From HRBIN12 sp964640965 (GTDB taxonomy: Bacteria > Actinomycetota > UBA4738 > HRBIN12), in NCBI GenBank assembly GCA_964640965.1, contig CAZXJB010000023.1, positions 1 through 27,195 of the forward strand: a stretch of 27,195 nt of DNA, read 5' to 3'. The translations under genes were made by a program, and so were the position numbers. Position 1 is the stretch's first letter. Each line of letters opens with the position of its first letter. The notes under the pieces are model-generated. The model saw nothing but the letters and a program-made list of their open reading frames with translations, was not told where the DNA came from and searched no databases. This document shows, in pieces, positions 20,238-27,195 of the stretch.

Positions 20238-22685
20238 ATGTCCGAGGAGCTGCCCGCACGAGCCAAGGTCGTCGTGGTCGGAGGCGGGATCGTGGGCTGC
20301 AGCGTGGCGTACGGTCTCACGAAGCGGGGATGGGACGACGTCGTGCTCCTCGAGCGCCGGCGGCTCACCTCGGGCACGACCTGGCACGCCGCGGGGTTGG
20401 TGACCGAGCTGCGCGCGACCGCCCCCCTGACGAGGCTCGTGCTCGACTCGATCGGCATCTTCGAGTCGCTGGAGCAGGAGACGGGTCTGTCGACGGGGTT
20501 CCGCAAGACGGGGCAGATCACGATCGCCTGCAACGAGCCGCGGTGGGAGGAGGTGCGTCGGCAGGCCTCGATGGCCAAGGGGATCGGCGTGCGCGTCGAG
20601 CTCCTGGGCCCGGAGGAGGTGAAGGAGCGGTTCCCCCTGCTGGACACCGCCGAGGTGCTCGGCGGCATGTACTTCCCCGACGACGGGATCGCCAACCCCA
20701 GCGACACGACGCTCTCGCTCGCGAAGGGCGCTCGGATGGGGGGCGCGCGGATCTTCGAGCACACCGAGGTCACCGGGGTGCGGACCCAGGGCGGGCGCGT
20801 CCGCGGGGTCGCGACCACCCGCGGGGACATCGAGGCCGAGGTCGTCGTGAACTGCACGGGGATGTGGGGCCGGGCCTTCGGGGCTCGCTCGGGCGTGAGC
20901 CTTCCCCTGCAGGCCACGGAGCACTTCTACGTCGTGACCGGCCCCCTCGAGGGACTCCCTGAGGAGCTGCCGGTGCTGAAGAGCTACGACGACTGGTGCT
21001 ACGTGAAGCTCGAGGGCGGCAGCAAGCTGATGGTCGGGTTCTTCGAGCCCGGGGGCCGCCCGTGGGCGCTCGAGGGGATCCCCGAGGACGCCGAGTTCGT
21101 GCGGCTCCCCGAGAACTGGGAGCACCTGTCGCCCTTCATCGAGCAGGTGGCCAAGCGGATCCCGATCCTGCAGGAGGCCGGGATCCAGCTCTTCTTCAAC
21201 GGCCCCGAGAGCTTCACGCCGGACGCGAAGTTCCACTTCGGCGACGTCCCGGGGATCGAGGGGTACTACGTCGCGTGCGGCTTCAACTCGGTCGGCTTCC
21301 TCACGGGACCGGGGGCGGGGAAGGCCCTCGCGGACTGGATCGTGGACGGCCACCCCCCGATGGACCTCTGGGACGTGGACGTGCGCCGCACGTTCCCGTT
21401 CCAGGCCACGCCCCGGTACCTGGCGGAGCGCGTCCCGGAGGTCCTCGGGCTCCTCTACGACATGCACTGGCCGTTCCGTCAGTTCGAGACGGCTCGGGGG
21501 CTGCGGCGCTCGGCGATCCACGACCGGCTCGCCGCGGCCGGGGCGTGCTTCGGCGAGGTCGCGGGGTGGGAGCGGCCGAACTGGTTCGCCCCGGCGGGGG
21601 TCGAGCCCCGGTACGGGTACTCCTACGGCCGCCAGAACTGGTTCGGCTACTCGGCCGAGGAGCACCGCGCCGCCCGCGAGGGCGTGGCCCTGTTCGACTA
21701 CAGCTCGTTCACGCAGTTCCTCGTCCAGGGCCCCGACGCCGAGGCGGCGCTCCAGCGCCGATCCACGGCGGACGTCGCCGTGCCGGTGGGCCGGCTCGTC
21801 TACACGCAGATGCTGAACGACCGGGGCGGGATCGAGGCGGACGTGACGATCACGCGCCTGGCCGAGGACCGCTTCCTCGTGGTGGGGGCGGCGGCCGAGC
21901 AGCGCAAGGACCTGGACTGGCTGCAGACGCACCTCGAGGGGCGCGTCGCGGTGACCGACGTGAGCTCGGGCTCCTGCACGCTCGCGGTCATGGGACCGCG
22001 CTCGCGGGACCTGCTCTCGCGGCTCACCACGGCCGATCTCTCGAACGAGGCCTTCCCGTTCCTGTGCTCGCGGGAGATCGACCTCGGGCACGCGCTGGTC
22101 CGCGCCTCCCGCGTCTCCTACGTGGGCGAGCTCGGGTACGAGCTCATGATGCCGACGGAGTTCGGGGCCTACGCGTTCGACCTGCTCGCGGAGGCGGGGC
22201 GGGAGGTCGGCCTGCGGCTCGCCGGGTACCACGCGCTGAACTCGCTCCGCCTGGAGAAGGCCTACCGGCTGTGGGGCTACGACATGGGCGCCCACGACAC
22301 CCCGCTCGAGGCCGGCCTCGGGTTCACCGTGGCGTGGGACAAGCCGGGCGGGTTCGCCGGCCGCGACGTCCTGCTGCGCCAGCGCGAGGCGGGGGTGCGG
22401 CGGCGCCTCGTCCAGCTCGTGCTGGCCGACCCCGAGCCCCTCGCCTACCGCACGGAGCCGATCTTCCGGGACGGGCGGCTCGTGGGGACCGTGACCTCGG
22501 GCATGTTCGGTCACACCCTGGGAGCGTGCGTCGTGCTCGGATGGGTGGAGCGGCCCGACGGGCCCGTCACCGACGAGTGGCTCGGCGAGGGCGCCTACGA
22601 GGTGGAGATCGCCTGGGAGCGGGTGCCGGCGAGCCTGCACCTGCGGCCGGCCTACGACCCCACGGGCTCGCGCCTCCGCGGCTAG
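20238..22685 (+). CDS. FAD-dependent dehydrogenase with GcvT domain (dimethylglycine/sarcosine dehydrogenase-like)
   Basis: The 815-residue flavoprotein starts with the FAD-binding loop VVVVGGGIVGCSVAYGL at residues 11-27. SGTTWHAAGLV at 45-55 follows; its His50 is at the position that carries covalent FAD in dimethylglycine and sarcosine dehydrogenases. An FAO-type middle segment lies around residues 375-430 (FPFQATPRYLAERVPEVLGLLYDMHWPF), then a GcvT folate-binding domain (YSSFTQFLVQGPDAEAAL, YTQMLNDRGGIEADVTI, GELGYELMMPTEF) and a GcvT C-terminal barrel. Such enzymes remove an N-methyl group and pass it to tetrahydrofolate. AGGAGG precedes the ATG. It is the last gene of the amine-import operon, so the imported compound is probably an N-methylated amine or betaine derivative. 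The exact substrate cannot be read from the sequence. Confidence 0.9.
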   Translation: MSEELPARAKVVVVGGGIVGCSVAYGLTKRGWDDVVLLERRRLTSGTTWHAAGLVTELRATAPLTRLVLDSIGIFESLEQETGLSTGFRKTGQITIACNEPRWEEVRRQASMAKGIGVRVELLGPEEVKERFPLLDTAEVLGGMYFPDDGIANPSDTTLSLAKGARMGGARIFEHTEVTGVRTQGGRVRGVATTRGDIEAEVVVNCTGMWGRAFGARSGVSLPLQATEHFYVVTGPLEGLPEELPVLKSYDDWCYVKLEGGSKLMVGFFEPGGRPWALEGIPEDAEFVRLPENWEHLSPFIEQVAKRIPILQEAGIQLFFNGPESFTPDAKFHFGDVPGIEGYYVACGFNSVGFLTGPGAGKALADWIVDGHPPMDLWDVDVRRTFPFQATPRYLAERVPEVLGLLYDMHWPFRQFETARGLRRSAIHDRLAAAGACFGEVAGWERPNWFAPAGVEPRYGYSYGRQNWFGYSAEEHRAAREGVALFDYSSFTQFLVQGPDAEAALQRRSTADVAVPVGRLVYTQMLNDRGGIEADVTITRLAEDRFLVVGAAAEQRKDLDWLQTHLEGRVAVTDVSSGSCTLAVMGPRSRDLLSRLTTADLSNEAFPFLCSREIDLGHALVRASRVSYVGELGYELMMPTEFGAYAFDLLAEAGREVGLRLAGYHALNSLRLEKAYRLWGYDMGAHDTPLEAGLGFTVAWDKPGGFAGRDVLLRQREAGVRRRLVQLVLADPEPLAYRTEPIFRDGRLVGTVTSGMFGHTLGACVVLGWVERPDGPVTDEWLGEGAYEVEIAWERVPASLHLRPAYDPTGSRLRG

Positions 22686-22693
22686 CGCCGGGA

Positions 22694-22714
22694 CCGAGCC
22701 CTCGCTGGGTTCGG
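22694..22714 (+). terminator. Hairpin after the flavoprotein gene
   Basis: CCGAGCCC at 22694-22701 pairs with GGGTTCGG at 22707-22714 (one G-U pair) around a 5-base loop, 8 bases after the stop. There is no T-run, so termination is plausible rather than proven. Confidence 0.45.
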
Positions 22715-22753
22715 CGGCGGGGGCGGTCGGCGTCCGGTGTCGGACCCCCCGGG

Positions 22754-22759
22754 TAGGGT
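22754..22759 (+). promoter_or_regulatory. Leaderless -10 (TAGGGT) for radA
   Basis: TAGGGT ends exactly 7 bases before the radA ATG. No ribosome-binding site lies between them and no good -35 is visible. Transcription would begin at or next to the start codon. Confidence 0.55.
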
Positions 22760-22766
22760 TCCCGCG

Positions 22767-24077
22767 ATGGCCAGGGCTCGGACGGTGCTCGCGTGCGAGG
22801 CGTGCGGGCAGCAGCTCGCCCAGTGGGCGGGACGCTGCCCGGGGTGCGGCGCGTGGGGCACGATCCGGGAGGCGGTGGGCGGCTCCACCGCGCCGCCACC
22901 CACCCTGGAGACGCTCGAGCACGGGGGCGAGGTCGAGCGGCGGGTCTCGACCGGGATCGAGGGGCTCGACCGGGTGCTCGGGGGTGGGCTCGTGCCGGCC
23001 TCGGTGGTCCTGCTCGCCGGCGAGCCCGGCATCGGCAAGTCGACGCTGCTGCTCCAGATCGTGGCCAACCTCACCGCCGGGGGCCTGCCCTGCCTCGTGG
23101 CCTCGGGGGAGGAGTCGCGGGCTCAGGTGGCCGCCCGCGCCCGGCGGCTCGGCATCCAGGGTGGAGCGGTCTCCTTCGTGCCGGGGCGCGAGCTCGGGAC
23201 GGTGCTCGAGGCCGCCCGAGCGGCGCGCCCGTTCCTGCTCGCGGTGGACTCGATCCAGACCCTCCGGGACCCCGACGCCGCGCAGGTGCCCGGGGGCCCG
23301 GCCCAGGTCCGCGGCTGCGCCGACGCCCTGGTGGGGCTCGCCAAGTCGCTCGGCATCGCCGTTCTCGTGACCGGGCACGTGACGAAGGACGGCGATCTCG
23401 CCGGGCCGAGGACCCTCGAGCACGCCGTGGACGTCGTGCTCGCCTTCGACGGGGACCCTCGCTCGGGCCTCCGCGTGCTCGCCGGGGGGAAGAACCGGTT
23501 CGGCGCCGAGGGGGAGGTCGCCTGGTTCGAGATGGGGGCCTCAGGGCTCGCCGAGATCGACCCCACGGCGCTCCTCACCTCGGGGGCGGGCGAGCCCGGC
23601 GCGGCGATCGCGCTGGTCCGGGCGGGGCGCCGAGCCCTGGCGCTCGAGATCCAGGCCCTCGTCGCGCCGACCGGCGGCTCGCCGCGGAGGCAGGTCACGG
23701 GCCTCGACGGACGGCGCTTCCAGCTGGTGGCGGCGGTCCTGGAGCGGAGCGGCGTGCGGCTCGGCGGCTCGGACCTGTTCGGGGCTGCCTCGGGCGGGGT
23801 CCGCGTGGACGACCCGGCCTGCGACCTCGCGATCGCGGCGGCGCTCGCCTCCGCGGCCGCGGGGATCCCGCCGCCCGCCGACGCGGCCTTCGTCGGCGAG
23901 GTCGGGCTCACGGGGTTGGTGAGACCGGCGCCGGCTCTCGGGGCGCGTCTCGCGGCCGCCCGAGCCGCGGGGGTCGGCATCGTCTATGCGGCGCTCGACG
24001 GGACCCTCCCGGGGGACGTCCAGATCCGGCCCGTCCGTCACGTCCGGGAGGCTCTGACCTGGGCGGCCGGCCGATGA
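22767..24077 (+). CDS. radA: DNA repair protein RadA
   Basis: RadA is a RecA-related ATPase that promotes branch migration in recombination. The 436-residue protein has an N-terminal zinc finger (Cys10, Cys13, Cys24, Cys27), a RecA-type core with Walker A GEPGIGKST at 85-93, and the RadA-specific KNRFG at 242-246. A Lon-protease-like C-terminal domain follows (LDGRRFQLVAAVLERSG, then DLAIAAALASAAAG and GEVGLTGLVRPAPAL). The ATG given is preferred over a GTG 30 bases upstream because TAGGGT lies 7 bases before it, in the leaderless arrangement, and because the zinc finger then starts at the usual distance. disA, which adjoins radA in mycobacteria, is not here; carD follows directly. Confidence 0.96.
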   Translation: MARARTVLACEACGQQLAQWAGRCPGCGAWGTIREAVGGSTAPPPTLETLEHGGEVERRVSTGIEGLDRVLGGGLVPASVVLLAGEPGIGKSTLLLQIVANLTAGGLPCLVASGEESRAQVAARARRLGIQGGAVSFVPGRELGTVLEAARAARPFLLAVDSIQTLRDPDAAQVPGGPAQVRGCADALVGLAKSLGIAVLVTGHVTKDGDLAGPRTLEHAVDVVLAFDGDPRSGLRVLAGGKNRFGAEGEVAWFEMGASGLAEIDPTALLTSGAGEPGAAIALVRAGRRALALEIQALVAPTGGSPRRQVTGLDGRRFQLVAAVLERSGVRLGGSDLFGAASGGVRVDDPACDLAIAAALASAAAGIPPPADAAFVGEVGLTGLVRPAPALGARLAAARAAGVGIVYAALDGTLPGDVQIRPVRHVREALTWAAGR

Positions 24078-24101
24078 AGGTCCTTCGGCCTAGGTCGGGA
24101 G

Positions 24102-24120
24102 GGGGCTCCGCCGGGGCCCC
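24102..24120 (+). terminator. Hairpin after radA
   Basis: GGGGCTCC at 24102-24109 pairs with GGGGCCCC at 24113-24120 (one G-U pair) with a 3-base loop, 24 bases after the radA stop and before the carD promoter. No T-tract follows. Confidence 0.45.
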
Positions 24121-24147
24121 ATCGGGCCTCTGACCAGCGGTTTCGGT

Positions 24148-24177
24148 TTGCGGACCGGCGGGTCCACGTGTTACCCT
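24148..24177 (+). promoter_or_regulatory. Promoter of carD (TTGCGG-18-TACCCT)
   Basis: TTGCGG at 24148-24153 and TACCCT at 24172-24177 are 18 bases apart. The transcript would have a leader of about 38 bases with GAGGGGGT before the GTG. The -10 is TANNNT-like. Confidence 0.5.
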
Positions 24178-24221
24178 GGCTGCCGGTTCAACTTGCCACC
24201 CAACGCATCCGAGGGGGTCTG

Positions 24222-24731
24222 GTGTTCCGCAAGGGCGACACGGTCGTGCACCCGGAGCATGGTGCCGCAGTCATCGAGGACCTCTGCGTCCGGGAGTTCC
24301 TGGGCGAGAAGCGCAAGTACCTGAAGCTACGGGTCTCCTACGGGGACCTCACGTTGATGATCCCGGTGGAGAGCACCGAGGAGGTCGGGCTCCGGCAGGT
24401 CGTCAGCAAGAGCAAGGTGAAGGACGTCCTCGCCGTCCTGCGGGAGGACGAGTCGAAGATGGCGGCCAACTGGAGCCGCCGGTTCAAGAACAACATCGAG
24501 AAGCTGCGTTCCGGCGACATCTTCCAGGTCGCGGAGGTCGTGCGCAACCTCTCCATCCGCGAACGCGAGCGGGGCCTGTCGGCGGGCGAGAAGCGGATGA
24601 TCCAGAAGGCCCGCCAGATCCTGATCTCGGAGCTCGCGTACGCCACCGGCGGGACCGAGGAGAAGGCCGAGGCCATGATCGACAAGGTCCTGGACGAGGC
24701 CCACGGGTCCCGGGTCGCCCGCGGCGCCTGA
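24222..24731 (+). CDS. carD: CarD-family RNA polymerase-binding regulator
   Basis: CarD binds the RNA polymerase beta subunit and stabilises open complexes at rRNA and other promoters; it is essential in mycobacteria. The 169-residue product begins MFRKGDTVVHPEHGAAVIED, the Tudor-like polymerase-interaction domain (residues 1-60). The helical DNA-binding domain follows (SKVKDVLAVLREDESKM, then NWSRRFKNNIEKLRSGDIFQVAEVVRNL and LSAGEKRMIQKARQIL, ending with the conserved ELAYA). The GTG was chosen because GAGGGGGT lies just upstream and the protein then has the usual family start; an in-frame ATG 54 bases earlier would add a non-conserved tail overlapping the promoter. It lies between radA and the PIN-TRAM gene. 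Confidence 0.95.
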   Translation: MFRKGDTVVHPEHGAAVIEDLCVREFLGEKRKYLKLRVSYGDLTLMIPVESTEEVGLRQVVSKSKVKDVLAVLREDESKMAANWSRRFKNNIEKLRSGDIFQVAEVVRNLSIRERERGLSAGEKRMIQKARQILISELAYATGGTEEKAEAMIDKVLDEAHGSRVARGA

Positions 24732-24811
24732 GCGGATCCTTCCGGGTTTCCCCGCCTCGCCGTCCGTCGGGGTCAAGTCGGCCGCGCCGCCGGTCGAGGT
24801 TCCTATCGGAC

Positions 24812-25906
24812 ATGCCCGAGTCGAAGCACGACCCGGAGGCGCGGCGTGCAGGCCCGCAGCCTCGGCGCGAGCGCGCCAGGCCGCCCGGAGGGCGGTTGGT
24901 CGAGTTCGTCCGCCTGATCTTCGTGGTGCTGTTCGCCGTCGCCGGCTACGTGGTCGCGACGCGGACGGGTGCGGCCAGCGCCCGGAACACCTTGCTCGGG
25001 GTAGCGCTCGGCGCCTCGACGGGGTTCGTCCTCGGCGGGGTGCTGGGGCGGCAGACCGTCTCGGCGGTCTCCTCCGTCGAGCAGCAGCTCCGCCGGGTCC
25101 CCGCGGCCGAGGTCGTGGCCGGGACGGCGGGCCTCCTCGCCGGCCTCGCGGTGGCGGCCTTCACCACCGTGCCGATCTTCCGACTCCCCCCGCTCGCCGC
25201 CTGGACGAGCGCGGCCTTCATGTACGCCACGCTCGGGTACGCCGGGTACCGGGTCGGACGTGGGAAGTACCTCGAGCTCTTCGACCTCATCGGGCTGAAG
25301 CCTCGGGTGGGCCCCACCCGGGGTGAGGTGGCGGTCGTCGACACGAGCGCGCTCATCGACGGGCGCGTCGTGGACATCGTCTCGACCGGCTTCCTCACGG
25401 GGGACCTCCTCATCCACGGCGCCGTCCTGCGTGAGCTCCAGGCGATCGCCGACACCTCGGACCCGAGGCGACGGGCTCGGGGACGGCGCGGCCTGGACGC
25501 GGTCGCCGAGCTGCAGCGCGCGAAGACCGTCCAGGTCCACCTGGTGGAGGAGGACGGCGTCTTCGACGTGGATGCCGCGCTCGTGCGCCTGGCGAGGGAG
25601 CGCGGAGCGGCCCTCATCACGACCGACCACAACCTGGCGAAGGTGGCGGAGGCGCTGTCGGTTCCGGTCCCCGACCTCAACCGTCTGGCCGCGGCCTTCC
25701 GCACCCCGGTCGGGGTGGGTGACGAGCTCGTCATCGAGCTCGTCAAGGACGGTCGCGAGCGCGGGCAGGCCGTGGGCTACCTCGAGGACGGCACGATGGT
25801 GGTGGTCGAGGAGGCGAGGGACCGGATCGGCCACGAGGTGCCGGTCCGGGTCCGGAACGTGATCCAGACCGCGACCGGCCGCATGGTCTTCGCCACGCTC
25901 CGATAG
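24812..25906 (+). CDS. Membrane-anchored PIN-TRAM domain protein (YacL-like)
   Basis: The 364-residue protein has a basic N-terminus, four predicted membrane helices (about residues 31-50, 60-79, 100-120 and 128-147), a PIN nuclease domain from about 172, and a C-terminal TRAM domain (VGDELVIELVKDGRERGQAVGYLEDGTMVVVE, then VRNVIQTATGRMVFA). PIN motifs are VAVVDTSALIDGR with Asp177, HGAVLRELQAIAD and ALITTDHNLAKVA. It resembles YacL of Bacillus, whose gene also lies near ispD and ispF. The nuclease should act on RNA at the membrane; its substrate is not known. Bases TCCTATCGG just before the ATG look promoter-like, but no proper -10 at the leaderless distance was found. Confidence 0.9.
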   Translation: MPESKHDPEARRAGPQPRRERARPPGGRLVEFVRLIFVVLFAVAGYVVATRTGAASARNTLLGVALGASTGFVLGGVLGRQTVSAVSSVEQQLRRVPAAEVVAGTAGLLAGLAVAAFTTVPIFRLPPLAAWTSAAFMYATLGYAGYRVGRGKYLELFDLIGLKPRVGPTRGEVAVVDTSALIDGRVVDIVSTGFLTGDLLIHGAVLRELQAIADTSDPRRRARGRRGLDAVAELQRAKTVQVHLVEEDGVFDVDAALVRLARERGAALITTDHNLAKVAEALSVPVPDLNRLAAAFRTPVGVGDELVIELVKDGRERGQAVGYLEDGTMVVVEEARDRIGHEVPVRVRNVIQTATGRMVFATLR

Positions 25907-25945
25907 CCCGACCCTTCGGCGCGGCCGAGCCCGGCGACCAGCGGG

Positions 25946-25951
25946 TACGCT
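25946..25951 (+). promoter_or_regulatory. Leaderless -10 (TACGCT) for ispD
   Basis: TACGCT ends exactly 7 bases before the ispD ATG, with no ribosome-binding site between them. The design is the same as at radA and at the first vapB. The -35 region is not recognisable. Confidence 0.5.
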
Positions 25952-25958
25952 CCCTGCG

Positions 25959-26639
25959 ATGCGAGCGGTGGCGATCGTGGCGGCGGCGGGATCCGGGGAG
26001 CGGCTCGGCATGCCAAGCCCGAAGGCGTTCGTCGCGCTCGGCGGCCGACCGATCCTCGCGCGGGCCGTCGAGACGGCGTTCGCCTGTCCGACGATCGGCC
26101 TCGTCGTCGTCGCGGCGCCGCCGGGCTCCGAGGATCTCGCCCACGCCATCGTCGAGCCGCTCGGCGCCCACGCCGTGGTGACGGGGGGTGCGACCCGCCA
26201 GGCCTCGATCCGGGCGGCGCTCTCGGCGGTGCCGAGCGACGCCGCGGTGGTGGTCTGCCACGACGCGGCGCGGGCCCTCGCCACCCCGGCGCTGTTCGCG
26301 GCCGTGGTGGAGGCCCTCGCCGGGTGGGACGGCGTGGTGCCGGTCGTGCCGGTGCCCGACACCGTGAAGCGGATGCGGGGCCAGGTGGTGGTCGGGACCG
26401 TGCCTCGGGAGGGGCTCGCCCTCGCCCAGACCCCGCAGGCGTTCGTCGCGGCGGCCCTCCGGGACGCGCACGAGCGGGCCGCGGCCGCGGGCGTCGAGGC
26501 GACCGACGACGCCGCCCTCCTCGAATGGGCGGGCTACCGGGTCCGCGCGGTGCCCGGCGAGCCGACGAACCTGAAGATCACGACGGCGGCCGATCTCGCC
26601 CGGGCCGAGGCCCTGCTGGCGGAGGCGAGCCGTGCCTGA
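25959..26639 (+). CDS. ispD: 2-C-methyl-D-erythritol 4-phosphate cytidylyltransferase IspD
   Basis: IspD transfers CMP from CTP to methylerythritol phosphate in the third step of the MEP isoprenoid pathway. The 226-residue protein has the nucleotide-binding opening IVAAAGSGERLG with Arg15, and Lys22 in PSPKAFVALGGRPIL. It also has VTGGATRQASIRAAL, the catalytic-site VVVCHDAARAL, and the C-terminal substrate motif TDDAALLEWAGY and GEPTNLKIT. These are the standard features. It overlaps ispF by 8 bases, so the two enzymes are translationally coupled, an arrangement also found as fused IspDF in some bacteria. It is probably transcribed from a leaderless promoter and perhaps also by readthrough from the PIN-TRAM gene. 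Confidence 0.95.
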   Translation: MRAVAIVAAAGSGERLGMPSPKAFVALGGRPILARAVETAFACPTIGLVVVAAPPGSEDLAHAIVEPLGAHAVVTGGATRQASIRAALSAVPSDAAVVVCHDAARALATPALFAAVVEALAGWDGVVPVVPVPDTVKRMRGQVVVGTVPREGLALAQTPQAFVAAALRDAHERAAAAGVEATDDAALLEWAGYRVRAVPGEPTNLKITTAADLARAEALLAEASRA

Positions 26640-27111
26640 GGTCCGGGTGGGTCTCGGGTTCGACGTGCACCCGCGGGCGGTCTCCCCGCGACCGCTGTTC
26701 CTGGGCGGGGCGCGCTTCGAGGAGGTGAACGGCCTCGCGGGGCACTCCGACGGCGACGCCGTCTGCCACGCGCTCGCCGACGCGCTGCTCGGGGCCGCCG
26801 GGCTCGGCGACGTCGGCGAGCACTTCCCCGAGGACGATCCGAAGATCGCCGGGATCCCGGGGCTCGAGCTCCTCGCGCGCACGGTCGCGAAGGTGCGCGT
26901 CCGGGGCCTCATCCCGGTCTCGGCCGACGTGACGATCCTGGCGGAGCGCCCCGCGATCTCACCGCGACGGGAGGAGATCCGACGGCACCTCGCGGCGACC
27001 CTCGGCATCGCCCCCGAACGCGTATCGGTGAAGGCCACCAGGCCGGAGGGGCTCGGCCTGTCCGGGGACGGCGCCGGGTGCATCGCCCTCGCCGTCCTGC
27101 GCGAGCGGTGA
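26632..27111 (+). CDS. ispF: 2-C-methyl-D-erythritol 2,4-cyclodiphosphate synthase IspF
   Basis: IspF cyclises the diphosphocytidyl intermediate with release of CMP, the fifth step of the MEP pathway. The 159-residue product has the metal ligands Asp11 and His13 in GLGFDVHP and His46 in AVCHALADALLGAAGLGD. The GLAGHSDGDAV loop contributes His38-Ser39, and the C-terminal SVKATRPEGLGLSGDGAG binds the substrate. The active form is a trimer. The GTG start lies in the end of ispD. The family usually begins MRIGxGxDVH, and this start gives the same spacing. Confidence 0.96.
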   Translation: MPEVRVGLGFDVHPRAVSPRPLFLGGARFEEVNGLAGHSDGDAVCHALADALLGAAGLGDVGEHFPEDDPKIAGIPGLELLARTVAKVRVRGLIPVSADVTILAERPAISPRREEIRRHLAATLGIAPERVSVKATRPEGLGLSGDGAGCIALAVLRER

Positions 27112-27144
27112 GCGGCGCGCGCGAGGGTCGGCGGAGCGGTCGCG

Positions 27145-27163
27145 CCGGGCGAGGCGCGCCCGG
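27145..27163 (+). terminator. Hairpin after ispF
   Basis: CCGGGCG at 27145-27151 and CGCCCGG at 27157-27163 form a perfect 7-base stem with a 5-base loop, 33 bases after the ispF stop. The surrounding sequence is extremely GC-rich and no T-tract follows, so termination is uncertain. Confidence 0.35.
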
Positions 27164-27195
27164 ACCTGGGGCGCCCCGGGCTCCTCCGCCCCGGG

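Noticed and set aside
20202..23423. A 1073-residue open frame on the minus strand opposite the flavoprotein and radA genes
   Set aside because: It is antisense to two well-supported genes and has the Arg/Pro/Gly/Ala-rich composition typical of shadow frames in GC-rich DNA.

Overview
The window is about 27 kb of very GC-rich DNA (roughly 70% or more by eye). It comes from an actinobacterial (Actinomycetota) chromosome outside the well-studied genera. The evidence is the set of housekeeping genes and their order: a DUF2520 Rossmann protein, panC, coaX, lysS, clpC, radA, carD, ispD and ispF. From memory, this matches the order around Rv3603c to Rv3581c in Mycobacterium tuberculosis. CarD and a membrane PIN-TRAM protein fit the same assignment, as do frequent GTG starts and several apparently leaderless genes. 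panD, lsr2 and disA, which belong to the mycobacterial version, are absent here. Accessory genes fill the junctions.

Layout. (1) 1-1670: a DUF2520 protein cut by the window edge, then panC. (2) 1686-4227: a sigma factor, a membrane-anchored beta-propeller protein that looks like its anti-sigma factor, and a secreted FG-GAP-like protein. (3) 4279-6586: coaX and lysS, overlapping. (4) 6595-7657: a VapBC toxin-antitoxin pair with an operator-like inverted repeat, converging on and overlapping a response regulator that has only a receiver domain. (5) 7658-8056: a long regulatory intergenic region, then clpC and its hairpin. (6) 10670-11386: a second VapBC pair. (7) 11538-13912: a scrambled zone with an internally deleted copy of a MauE-like gene, an IS21-type end with an istB remnant, a dead IS256-type transposase, the intact MauE-like gene and two small unknown genes. 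(8) 13956-22685: a catabolic cassette of aldehyde dehydrogenase (interrupted by an in-frame TGA), a polyamine-type ABC transporter (binding protein, two permeases, ATPase), an XRE-cupin regulator and a dimethylglycine/sarcosine dehydrogenase-like flavoprotein. (9) 22754-27111: radA, carD, a PIN-TRAM protein, ispD and ispF.

How the genes work together. panC and coaX serve coenzyme A synthesis. ispD and ispF are two steps of the MEP isoprenoid pathway. clpC, radA and carD handle proteolysis, recombination and rRNA transcription. The 14-22.7 kb cassette looks like one pathway. An amine or betaine-like compound would be imported, oxidatively demethylated by the FAD/GcvT protein and its aldehyde oxidised by the dehydrogenase. 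The cupin regulator would sense a small ligand. The promoters of the dehydrogenase and the transporter share the same -35 motif.

No tRNA, rRNA, CRISPR array or prophage was seen. The most interesting items are the putative propeller anti-sigma system, the TGA-interrupted dehydrogenase under a triple -35 array, the layered IS wreckage with its deleted gene copy, and the recurrent leaderless promoter design.
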